Part shown: one piece after another, positions 6,302 through 11,975 of the stretch
Numbering within the stretch: position 1 is the stretch's first letter
How the letters are laid out: each line of letters opens with the position of its first letter
Origin: Nitrosopumilaceae archaeon
Lineage (GTDB): Archaea; Thermoproteota; Nitrososphaeria; Nitrososphaerales; Nitrosopumilaceae
Assembly (NCBI GenBank): GCA_030697975.1
Contig: JAUYOQ010000329.1
Coordinates: 1-14,240 of the forward strand
Reading direction: 5' to 3'
Length of the DNA stretch: 14,240 bases
Position numbers and translations under genes: made by a program
The notes under the pieces: generated by a model
Databases searched by the model: none
Told to the model about the DNA's origin: nothing
What the model saw: only the letters and a program-made list of their open reading frames with translations

Positions 6302-6819
6302 ATCTAATTGTAACATGTCCAAGAAATTTTGAAGAAGAGACAAAAAACGAGATAAAAAATATTCTAGATGAATTAGGTGATAAAACACCTGAAATCACAA
6401 TCACAGATTTGTCAGGAATACTTACTGTGAAAACATCGATAGGACATGATTCCATTATAAGAAAAATTAAGCAAATTCTTGATGATGAACCATGGTCAGT
6501 AAGATACTCGCTTAGAATAATTCCAATACAGGGCATCTCAACAACAGACATTGATGCAATTGTATCTGAAATGAAAAAATTAACAGGCGTGATTCAAGAT
6601 CATGAAAGTTTCAAGATCGTTGTAGAAAAACGAAACTCTGACATTTCTTCAAAGGAAATCATATCAGAAATTGCAAAAGACCTGAAAAATAAGGTGTCAA
6701 TGGAAAACCCAGACTGGATACTATTAGTTGAAATACTTGGAGGCAAAAGCGGCGTGTCAGTGGTAAAAGAGGATTCCATTATCAGTGTACAGAAAATAAA
6801 ACGCAGGCTATCTGAATAA
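6298..6819 (+). CDS. THUMP-domain RNA-binding protein, Tan1-like
   Basis: The 173-residue protein has the start of stand-alone THUMP proteins, MNLIVTCPRNFEEETKNEI, followed by an alternating alpha/beta THUMP fold ending in WILLVEILGGKSGVSVVKED (about 139-158). There is no methyltransferase, pseudouridine synthase or thiouridylase domain. Stand-alone THUMP proteins (yeast Tan1, human THUMPD1) deliver tRNA to the Nat10/TmcA-type acetyltransferase for N4-acetylcytidine, so a similar adaptor role is likely. The TTG start (6298) overlaps the tsaC stop (TGA 6299-6301), giving tight coupling between two tRNA-modification genes. The 3' end overlaps the convergent Cgi121 fusion gene by 12 bp. Confidence 0.85.
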   Translation: MNLIVTCPRNFEEETKNEIKNILDELGDKTPEITITDLSGILTVKTSIGHDSIIRKIKQILDDEPWSVRYSLRIIPIQGISTTDIDAIVSEMKKLTGVIQDHESFKIVVEKRNSDISSKEIISEIAKDLKNKVSMENPDWILLVEILGGKSGVSVVKEDSIISVQKIKRRLSE

Positions 6820-7575
6820 TACTGCTGCTCTTTCTGTTAGTAAATCTTCTAATGGCGTCTTTGATGACGCCGCATCTAGTTGTTTGCTTGATATATTGAA
6901 TTGTTTTTTGAGAAATGGTTGATTATTTTTTGGAAGCGTTGTCAAAAATGGTTTTAGGTAACTGGATATCTTGTCTAAAAGTAGTTTTTTGCCAATTGCA
7001 ATGATTACAAAATCTTCATTATTTTTTACGCCTACAATCTTTATTGCCTGAATGATTTGATTTGTTCCTGCAAATCTCATAATTATATCAGTTTCAAGTT
7101 TCTTTGAGAGCAAAATGTTATTTTTCTGCGCATAAAGTGATAATAGAATTATTTTTTTTACGTGACTAGGGTTAAGGATAAAATTTGAAGATATGCCTTG
7201 AATTACAATATTTGGAAATTTTTCTCTTAATTTATCAAGAAATTCGATATTAGATCCCTGTTTTTTTATCGCAAAGATCTCTACTGTTTTATTATCTATT
7301 AGAAACTGGATTCGAGCCGAACCGCCATGGATTATTGGTATTATGCTAACAATATCATTTGCCTTTAGTTTGGCTGAAAAACCACCTATTGTAGAAGAAT
7401 CAACCCCATTAACAGCTACAAGAAGATTGCTTGTATCAAGCTCATTCGTGTTTTTTGGTTTATTTTTTGCTAAAAAATCAAGTAGCTCTTGAATTGTAAG
7501 ATTGTCTTGATTTACGATAATTTGATCAGTTGAAAAAGACTTTTTTGCGCCACCAAACAGTTTAACTGTAATCAA
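6808..7575 (-). CDS. Ubiquitin-like (MoaD/ThiS) domain fused to KEOPS subunit Cgi121
   Basis: Two domains are joined in one 255-residue frame. Residues 1-85 follow the MoaD/ThiS beta-grasp pattern: MITVKLFGGAKKSF, a central LTIQELLDFLAKNKP helix, LLVAVNGVD, and a strand ending VSIIPIIHGG, with the di-glycine at 84-85. Residues 88-255 resemble archaeal Cgi121: the helix ILLSLYAQKNNILLSKKLET, the conserved DIIMRFAGTNQIIQAIKIVGV (163-183) and the end LEDLLTERAAVLFR. Cgi121 binds the tRNA 3' end within KEOPS, the complex that uses TsaC's product to make t6A. The start is TTG 7575. The gene lies 54 bp after eS17 on the same strand. Whether the GG is processed or conjugated is not visible from sequence. 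Confidence 0.82.
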   Translation of the reverse strand: MITVKLFGGAKKSFSTDQIIVNQDNLTIQELLDFLAKNKPKNTNELDTSNLLVAVNGVDSSTIGGFSAKLKANDIVSIIPIIHGGSARIQFLIDNKTVEIFAIKKQGSNIEFLDKLREKFPNIVIQGISSNFILNPSHVKKIILLSLYAQKNNILLSKKLETDIIMRFAGTNQIIQAIKIVGVKNNEDFVIIAIGKKLLLDKISSYLKPFLTTLPKNNQPFLKKQFNISSKQLDAASSKTPLEDLLTERAAVLFR

Positions 7576-7629
7576 CTTAGTTTTGTTAATCTGTAACTTG
7601 AAATTAATCTTATTCTATTCTTTGTAAAA

Positions 7630-7905
7630 TCAATTAGAAATTTCTTCTGGAATAGGTTCAGCTTTTATAGCTTCAAAACTTTGTTTTTCATCAACAGTTT
7701 GGTTTAATTCCTGTTTTTCACTTTCTATGTCTTCAAGCTCACGTTTAATACATTTAGTTATATAACCTGCTAATTCATTTTTCAAGCCTTTAGAGCGAAT
7801 TATAGAAACTTGTTCTAACGCTTTTTTGTTTTCTGCAAAATCGGGTCCAAATTTTTCTTTGTGGTTTTTGAGAAGATCTAGTGCAAGTCTTTTGATTCTA
7901 TTCAC
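7630..7905 (-). CDS. rps17e: Ribosomal protein eS17
   Basis: The first 55 residues match eS17 of the archaeal/eukaryotic small subunit: IKRLALDLLKNHKEKFGPDF, then ENKKAL and SKGLKNELAGYITKCIKRE, equivalent to the family's K-R-x-A-x-x-L, Y-x-D-x-F, N-K-K and S-K-x-x-R-N-x-I-A-G-Y-I-T. The protein is 91 residues; after residue 60 comes a Glu/Gln-rich tail beyond the conserved core, probably disordered. GTG 7905 is the start: a strong TATA box lies 26.5 nt upstream, and the ATG four bases upstream leads straight to a stop. The gene precedes the Cgi121 fusion by 54 bp, a translation-related pairing. Confidence 0.9.
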   Translation of the reverse strand: MNRIKRLALDLLKNHKEKFGPDFAENKKALEQVSIIRSKGLKNELAGYITKCIKRELEDIESEKQELNQTVDEKQSFEAIKAEPIPEEISN

Positions 7906-7927
7906 TCATTCGGTTATCAAGGTGGGT

Positions 7928-7935
7928 TTTTTATA
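7928..7935 (-). promoter_or_regulatory. TATA box of the eS17 gene
   Basis: The minus strand reads TATAAAAA centred 26.5 nt before GTG 7905. It is among the strongest TATA matches in the window, as expected for a ribosomal protein, and it lies just beside and partly within the last codons of tatD upstream. Confidence 0.6.
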
Positions 7936-7936
7936 C

Positions 7937-8692
7937 CTATATGCCAAGATACACATCTGAATTTTTTTCTAAAATTTTTGATAGCTCATCATATGATTTT
8001 CTTAGTATCTTTGAGGCACAAAAAACAACACTTGGTATAAAACTAATCTGTGCTGGTTTTAGTCCAAAACATTTTGCAAATCTTACTGGTCCGTCTGTCT
8101 CAACTAGTATTTTGTCCTCATCCGTGTTTTCCAACAAAACTTGTTTGTCATTTGCGTATACCATGACAGGGCCATATGATACGTAAAATCCATTATCCAT
8201 TGCCTTTTTCAATTGTTGCTTGCTTCCATCAAACCAGTGCAGTAAAACGCCTTTAAGAGAATAAGATGGAAGGATTTGGTAAATTTCATCAAGTGTTTTT
8301 CTTGAATGAATTGAAATTGGCTTTTGTAGTTTCTCTGCTTGTGATAAAAATTGTCTAAAAACATGCTCTTGCCTTTCAAAGTCTTCCTTGGCATTGACGT
8401 AGGTCTTATCTAATCCAATTTCGCCGATTCCTGCTAATTTATCTGAGTTTTGGTTGATCAATTCTGATACTGGTTCAATCTCTTGATTGGCCATTTGGGG
8501 ATGGATTCCAACAAATGGTAGTATCAGACTGCTTTTTTTAGAAAGCTCAAGCGTTCTGATTGAGGTTGTATAGTCTACAGAAACGCAGCATCCTTTGATC
8601 TGTATTTTTTGCATGCCATTAATGATAAGATCTATTTCTTTTTCATAGAATGGATCGGATAAATGAATATGAGAGTCTACTAGCCAACTCAT
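7937..8692 (-). CDS. TatD-family metal-dependent deoxyribonuclease
   Basis: TatD proteins are TIM-barrel metallohydrolases acting as Mg-dependent DNases (3'-5' exonuclease in E. coli). The 251-residue protein has the metal ligands in order: DSHIHL (H8, H10), GIHP (H64), IGEIGLD (E91), ISIHSRK (H129), LLHWFDG (H152) and the closing ETDGP (D200). All expected positions are filled, so it should be active. ATG 8692 is the start. AT-rich CTAATTTA on the minus strand (8713-8720) sits at TATA distance. It diverges from the histone gene, with a weak 7-bp inverted repeat (AATTACC 8703-8709, GGTAATT 8744-8750) between. The cellular substrate is unknown. Confidence 0.92.
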   Translation of the reverse strand: MSWLVDSHIHLSDPFYEKEIDLIINGMQKIQIKGCCVSVDYTTSIRTLELSKKSSLILPFVGIHPQMANQEIEPVSELINQNSDKLAGIGEIGLDKTYVNAKEDFERQEHVFRQFLSQAEKLQKPISIHSRKTLDEIYQILPSYSLKGVLLHWFDGSKQQLKKAMDNGFYVSYGPVMVYANDKQVLLENTDEDKILVETDGPVRFAKCFGLKPAQISFIPSVVFCASKILRKSYDELSKILEKNSDVYLGI

Positions 8693-8762
8693 GATTTTTC
8701 GTAATTACCTTCTAAATTAGTCTGTATAAATCGATTCCAAGGTGGTAATTTTTTACTCAAAG

Positions 8763-8770
8763 TTTTTTAT
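8763..8770 (+). promoter_or_regulatory. TATA-like box of the histone gene
   Basis: TTTTTTAT is centred 27.5 nt before ATG 8794. The position favours the 73-residue protein over the in-frame TTG at 8773, which would lie only about 6 nt from the box. Confidence 0.5.
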
Positions 8771-8793
8771 CGTTGATTTTAAAGACTCTTTTG

Positions 8794-9015
8794 ATGAAAT
8801 CATCCGAGCTTGGGTTATCAGCTATGTACAGGATCTTAAAAAAATCTGGCGCAGAACGGGTTAGCGATGAATCAGCTGATGAATTAAGGAGAATACTAGA
8901 AGAGGTTGCTACTAACATAGCTAAAAGCGCAGTAGAAATGTCAATTCATGCTGGAAGAAAAACTATCAAGGCAGAAGATATCAAACTTGCAGCAAAGCCA
9001 TTTGCAAAATTATAA
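8794..9015 (+). CDS. Archaeal histone
   Basis: A 73-residue single histone fold, close in pattern to methanogen HMfB: MYRILKKSGAERVSDESADE, LRRILEEVATNIAKSAV, and the diagnostic end HAGRKTIKAEDIKLAAKPF. It has no N- or C-terminal tail of note. Archaeal histones dimerise and stack to wrap DNA in short nucleosomes or longer filaments. RKTIKAEDI contains the DNA-contacting loop 2 region, and GAERVSD corresponds to loop 1. ATG 8794 is preferred to the upstream TTG (8773) because the family begins close to this position and the TATA box fits. tRNA-Cys lies 40 bp downstream on the same strand. Confidence 0.95.
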   Translation: MKSSELGLSAMYRILKKSGAERVSDESADELRRILEEVATNIAKSAVEMSIHAGRKTIKAEDIKLAAKPFAKL

Positions 9016-9055
9016 TCTAAGAGTTTAATTGTTGTCAAGTTGTTTTTCTGACTAC

Positions 9056-9127
9056 GGTGAGGTGGCAGAGCGGTCATGCGTGGGCCTGCAGAGCCTATAC
9101 AAGGGGGTTCGACTCCCTCCCTCACCT
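9056..9127 (+). tRNA. tRNA-Cys (GCA)
   Basis: A full cloverleaf can be drawn. The acceptor stem is GGTGAGG (9056-9062) with CCTCACC (9120-9126). The D stem is GCAG/ATGC with the common 13-22 G-A pair. The anticodon stem is TGGGC/GCCTA (T-A and G-T at the far end) around loop CTGCAGA, anticodon GCA at 34-36. The T stem is GGGGG/CCCTC around TTCGACT. The discriminator is T73 (9127), typical of tRNA-Cys. CCA is not encoded. TTTAAT at 9024-9029 is a possible TATA box. The AIPR gene follows 85 bp downstream. Confidence 0.93.
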
Positions 9128-9177
9128 TCTGTGTAATTTTGATGATCTGAGTTAGTTCAGTTATTATGTAATTACCT

Positions 9178-9209
9178 GCTTTTCTAAATATAGGACATTG
9201 TAGAAAAGC
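9178..9209 (+). promoter_or_regulatory. 9-bp inverted repeat around the AIPR gene promoter
   Basis: GCTTTTCTA (9178-9186) and TAGAAAAGC (9201-9209) are perfect 9-bp arms with a 14-nt spacer. The TATA-like TAAATATA (9185-9192) overlaps the inner end of the left arm, and the right arm lies between the box and TTG 9213. This is where a dimeric repressor would block initiation, so it is a candidate operator for a potentially toxic defence gene. A hairpin in RNA is unlikely if the transcript starts at the TTG. Confidence 0.5.
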
Positions 9210-9212
9210 TAC

Positions 9213-10967
9213 TTGGCTCAGCTAAACAACAATGGCTTGCTTGAATACATTCCTGGTTCACAGTCACTAGTAGTTCAGACTGTTGGTCAACCATTAGAAG
9301 GATTTTCAGAAAATATTCGAGGCAGCATAAGAGATTATGTTGAAGATGCAAAAAACGAAGTGGAGAAAGGAAATAATTTTCTTCATTGGATTTTAACTAG
9401 AGTTTTTGAGGCAACAGAAGACGATGCCGCAGATGCTATCGTTGATGGAGCAAATGATCTAGGCATAGATGCTTATCTGCCAGTTGATTTTTCAGACAAT
9501 ACAATAAGATTATTTCAATCAAAGTATGGCACATCTCATTCAATAGATGCAATAACCAAGTTCAAAGAAGACGTCAAACGACTGCTAGGCCGCGATATTA
9601 CTAAAATGCGTCCAGAGCTTGCACACCTTGTCACTCAAATACGTGAGAAAAATCTCCAGATAAAGTGTTGTTATGTCACTGATCAGCAAGTAGACGACGA
9701 GGGAGATGAATCAATCGAAATAATAGACATTGAGGAGATCATACAAAAGTTATGGGCTAGAATAAAAAAGCCAGCAGCAGGCAAAAAATCAAACATAAAA
9801 TTAGAAAAGATGCTTCGACACGATAATACTGTACTTGGCATCCTAAAACTACGAGAACTAACAGACTTTGTAATCAAAAATCGTGATTATGTGTTTGAGT
9901 CAAACATAAGACAGTGGATGCAGTTTAAAACTTCGGTAAACAAGGGAATTCGTGAAACTCTACAAAACAATCCACACAAATTCTTCTATTACAACAACGG
10001 GATAACTATAGTAGTAAGCGACTTTGAGGAACTAGAGAATAACACACTTGTTCTATATGCGCCTCAAATTGTAAATGGTGCACAGACATCTAACTCCATT
10101 ATCGATAAAGCAAAACGCACAAACAATCTTGATGGAAGCATAACTGTTACAGTTATCAAGGCAGACGACGAACAGGATCAAAATAACATAACAAAGTATA
10201 GAAATTCACAAAACGCCGTCAGAGGAAAGGACCTAGTTTCTTTAATGGATTTTCATAAATCGATAAAATCTCAATTAGAAAATCTCAAATATTTTTACGA
10301 GATTCAGGCAGGTTCTTTTGACAGCAAGACAAAATCACAACAAAATGAGTACAATGGAGATTCAATTTACAACAACTATCTTCCAGAAAATCACAAAAAA
10401 GTCATAGTTGCAAAAGATGCAATCCAGTCACTAGTAGCAGGACTAGAGCAAAGGCCTACTGAATCATACAGCTCACCTGCCCAGTTTTTGCCGCGTGGCA
10501 GTAAATATGACGAAGTCTTTAATGAAAATCTAAAAGACGATTATCGACTTTTGCTTTATCCGTATCTTGTAAAGGAATACTCTAAAAAGATACTTAGCTA
10601 TGGCAAGCGAGGAGGCCACAAGACCAAAAGATATGCTACGCTCTTTTTTGTAGCAGTTTACTTTAGAATATTGCACAAGAAAATTCTTGATACAAAAGGC
10701 GAATTCAAAGAAGACATTGGCAGGCTAGAGCCTATATTTCGAAGTTATAAGCTAAATGGCAGAGTACTCAAGCTTGCAGATACTGTAGTTACCAAATTTC
10801 TTGAAGATTCAGTGGTATATGATGAGATAAATGAAGCCAATACGAAACATAACTTCTTTTCTCATAATGTATGGAGTGATTCAATGTTACGTGTTGTAGA
10901 CCAGAAAATAAAACAAGAAGAAGATGAAATTGAGGGCATCAAGAAACTAGTATACAGTTTGCTTTAA
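9213..10967 (+). CDS. AIPR-family (abortive phage infection) protein
   Basis: The 584-residue protein has the AIPR core in its middle: NIRQWMQFKTSVNKGI, then FFYYNNGITIV (257-267) and IVNGAQTS (286-293), the family's most conserved segments. AIPR proteins are linked to abortive infection and restriction-type phage defence in bacteria and archaea. The N-terminal 130 residues contain DGANDLGIDAYL (78-89) and IRLFQSKYG (98-106), which fit an Mrr-like PD-(D/E)XK nuclease site: D86 followed by Q102-x-K104. The C-terminal 200 residues are helical. TTG 9213 is set by a TATA-like box 24.5 nt upstream. The gene stands alone after tRNA-Cys, with no modification enzyme or recombinase beside it. Nuclease activity is inference. 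Confidence 0.85.
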   Translation: MAQLNNNGLLEYIPGSQSLVVQTVGQPLEGFSENIRGSIRDYVEDAKNEVEKGNNFLHWILTRVFEATEDDAADAIVDGANDLGIDAYLPVDFSDNTIRLFQSKYGTSHSIDAITKFKEDVKRLLGRDITKMRPELAHLVTQIREKNLQIKCCYVTDQQVDDEGDESIEIIDIEEIIQKLWARIKKPAAGKKSNIKLEKMLRHDNTVLGILKLRELTDFVIKNRDYVFESNIRQWMQFKTSVNKGIRETLQNNPHKFFYYNNGITIVVSDFEELENNTLVLYAPQIVNGAQTSNSIIDKAKRTNNLDGSITVTVIKADDEQDQNNITKYRNSQNAVRGKDLVSLMDFHKSIKSQLENLKYFYEIQAGSFDSKTKSQQNEYNGDSIYNNYLPENHKKVIVAKDAIQSLVAGLEQRPTESYSSPAQFLPRGSKYDEVFNENLKDDYRLLLYPYLVKEYSKKILSYGKRGGHKTKRYATLFFVAVYFRILHKKILDTKGEFKEDIGRLEPIFRSYKLNGRVLKLADTVVTKFLEDSVVYDEINEANTKHNFFSHNVWSDSMLRVVDQKIKQEEDEIEGIKKLVYSLL

Positions 10968-10974
10968 TCAAAGC

Positions 10975-11040
10975 GCGGTAGATATCTAACCATGTAAAAA
11001 TTGCAGGAGGTTTACATTGGCCAGACTCTACCGCAATTTT
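10975..11040 (+). other. Structured intergenic element with alternative stems
   Basis: Between the AIPR gene and the small zinc-ribbon gene lie nested perfect inverted repeats: GCGGTAGA (10975-10982) with TCTACCGC (11027-11034), and inside it ATGTAAA (10992-10998) with TTTACAT (11011-11017). A third 8-bp pairing, AAAATTGC (10997-11004) with GCAATTTT (11033-11040), shares bases with both and cannot form with them fully. The inner loop carries GGAGGT (11006-11011), a rare strong Shine-Dalgarno match for this window. Possible roles are a 3' element of AIPR mRNA, an attenuator-like leader or a small RNA. No promoter is evident before it. Confidence 0.4.
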
Positions 11041-11055
11041 CCTATAATGCAGTAA
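11017..11055 (+). CDS. Possible 12-codon leader-type ORF with Shine-Dalgarno
   Basis: TTG 11017 lies 6 nt after GGAGG (11006-11010) and reads MARLYRNFPIMQ before TAA 11053-11055. A well-placed Shine-Dalgarno site is exceptional here, where most genes look leaderless. It sits inside the structured element, so its translation would disturb the competing stems. It may equally be chance, as the peptide is very short. Confidence 0.2.
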   Translation: MARLYRNFPIMQ

Positions 11056-11088
11056 TATTTAACTAGATTTTTCTTGTAGGATCTGATT

Positions 11089-11096
11089 TTTATATA
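11089..11096 (+). promoter_or_regulatory. TATA box of the 58-residue zinc-ribbon gene
   Basis: TTTATATA is centred 26.5 nt before GTG 11119, a strong match with canonical spacing. It supports a separate leaderless transcript for this small gene. Confidence 0.6.
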
Positions 11097-11118
11097 GAAC
11101 TAATCGAAAAATTGCACC

Positions 11119-11295
11119 GTGGTAAACGAATACAAATGTGTAATATGCGGTAAGGTGATGGATCAGAAATACTTGCCAATGAAGGAGTGGAAGATAAACG
11201 GTGTTATGTGTGGGAAATGTTACTCTAAAAAAATTTCTGAGCACTATCCAGGAAAACATGTGCGAGTTAATTTGCCTGATTCAAACAAAGTTTGA
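11119..11295 (+). CDS. Small zinc-ribbon protein, 58 residues
   Basis: From GTG 11119 to TGA 11293-11295 the frame encodes MVNEYKCVICGKVMDQ, a middle of MKEWKINGVMCGKCYSKK, and a basic tail ending LPDSNKV. C7-x2-C10 and C31-x2-C34 make one zinc site. It is a typical small thaumarchaeal zinc-finger-type protein, of unknown role, perhaps binding nucleic acid through its many lysines. The start is set by a strong TATA box 26.5 nt upstream. The gene converges on the next one with 8 bp between stop codons. A 66-residue frame on the opposite strand (11059-11259) is its shadow: this strand has the metal-binding motif and the promoter. Confidence 0.82.
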   Translation: MVNEYKCVICGKVMDQKYLPMKEWKINGVMCGKCYSKKISEHYPGKHVRVNLPDSNKV

Positions 11296-11303
11296 ATAAT
11301 TTA

Positions 11304-11891
11304 TCAGTTCATTTCTTTATACTTGTTAGCATAAAGACAATTCCATGTTAATGGATCTTCTTTTACTTGCGCTTCTTGCAGAAATTTAATGTCAGTGATG
11401 GTTTTCTTTCTTTTTAAAAGATTCACCTGAAAACTATCAAATTTTCTGCAGCTGCATTCTTCTACAAGACATGCGTCAGAGTCTCCTTCTTCGTGATCAT
11501 CTAATCTGTGTCCACAGTTGCAAACCGTGTCATCTTTTGCATCTTTTTTATGCACTATCGCATAAACACCCAAGGTTAGATATGCTTCGCCTCCATGTCC
11601 ATTCTTGAATCGTTCATAATGTTCAGACTTTGGTAAAATTTTGAAAAGAGACTTGTTGTTTTCTGGCTTTTTAGAGTCTGAGCCCATGATAAACCAGTAT
11701 TTTTCACCTGTTTCAACAAAGCGTAGTTTTATGGCATGATCACTCCACCAGTGAATTGTCTCATTCCAGAGAGCCGTAGCCTGCTTTCTTTCTGAAAACA
11801 GCGGGACTACGTTCATTCTCAGGTCATAATATCTGTAGGCAACCCCAAGAAAATCATCAAACCAAGGAGGAAGACTCGATTTATTTTGCAA
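11304..11891 (-). CDS. Hypothetical protein with internal Cys/His metal motif
   Basis: I do not recognise the 195-residue protein as a whole. Its N-terminal 115 residues are rich in Trp, Tyr and Phe (PPWFDDFLGVAYRYYDLRM, LWNETIHWWSDHAIKLRF, KYWFIMG). Residues 124-151 carry a compact motif, C-x-C-G-H-x4-H-x7-C-x4-C-x-C-x2-F, a pattern I associate with small zinc-binding modules in archaeal and actinobacterial proteins. A basic stretch (KRKKTITD) follows. TTG 11891 is the start, with a TATA-like TAAATATA on the minus strand (11912-11919) 24.5 nt upstream. It converges on the 58-residue zinc-ribbon gene and diverges from a winged-helix gene. A role in DNA or RNA binding is a guess. Confidence 0.75.
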   Translation of the reverse strand: MQNKSSLPPWFDDFLGVAYRYYDLRMNVVPLFSERKQATALWNETIHWWSDHAIKLRFVETGEKYWFIMGSDSKKPENNKSLFKILPKSEHYERFKNGHGGEAYLTLGVYAIVHKKDAKDDTVCNCGHRLDDHEEGDSDACLVEECSCRKFDSFQVNLLKRKKTITDIKFLQEAQVKEDPLTWNCLYANKYKEMN

Positions 11892-11911
11892 CGAACCAAG
11901 ATGTTGAGTAT

Positions 11912-11919
11912 TATATTTA
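11912..11919 (-). promoter_or_regulatory. TATA box of the gene starting at 11891
   Basis: The minus strand reads TAAATATA, centred 24.5 nt before TTG 11891. It supports that TTG as the true start in the absence of any ATG or GTG nearby. Confidence 0.5.
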
Positions 11920-11938
11920 TCTGATCGTGAAAAGCGGT

Positions 11939-11960
11939 AATACTCTTATATTGCAGTATT
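11939..11960 (+). promoter_or_regulatory. Inverted repeat around the TATA box of the second winged-helix gene
   Basis: AATACT (11939-11944) and AGTATT (11955-11960) are perfect 6-bp arms with a 10-nt spacer that holds the TATA-like TTATATTG (11946-11953), centred 26.5 nt before ATG 11976. A dimeric regulator bound here would mask the box. The arm sequence differs from that at the other winged-helix gene (TATCCTA), so the two are unlikely to share a regulator. Confidence 0.4.
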
Positions 11961-11975
11961 TGAGGGGAAAGTTGT

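Noticed and set aside
8703..8750. AATTACC/GGTAATT repeat between tatD and the histone gene
   Set aside because: The arms are short, AT-rich and 34 nt apart, and they do not frame either promoter clearly. It may be chance.
8773..8793. Upstream TTG giving the histone seven extra residues
   Set aside because: The TATA-like box at 8763-8770 would lie too close to that TTG, and the family normally begins near the downstream ATG.
10990..11000. ATG-TAA minimal ORF upstream of the Shine-Dalgarno site
   Set aside because: A start followed at once by a stop is easily found by chance in AT-rich DNA, and it has no ribosome-binding sequence of its own.
10975..11034. Structured element as a tRNA or tRNA-like gene
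   Set aside because: The 60-nt unit has an acceptor-like stem but no T-arm TTC motif, no D-arm and no anticodon stem.
11059..11259. 66-codon frame on the minus strand
   Set aside because: It lies opposite the 58-residue zinc-ribbon gene, which has a C2-C2 motif, a strong TATA box and better codon sense. The minus frame has no motif or promoter.
9128..11300. Direct repeat of the tRNA-Cys 3' end as an attachment site
   Set aside because: I looked for copies of CGACTCCC and CCCTCACC after the AIPR gene and found none, and no integrase is present.
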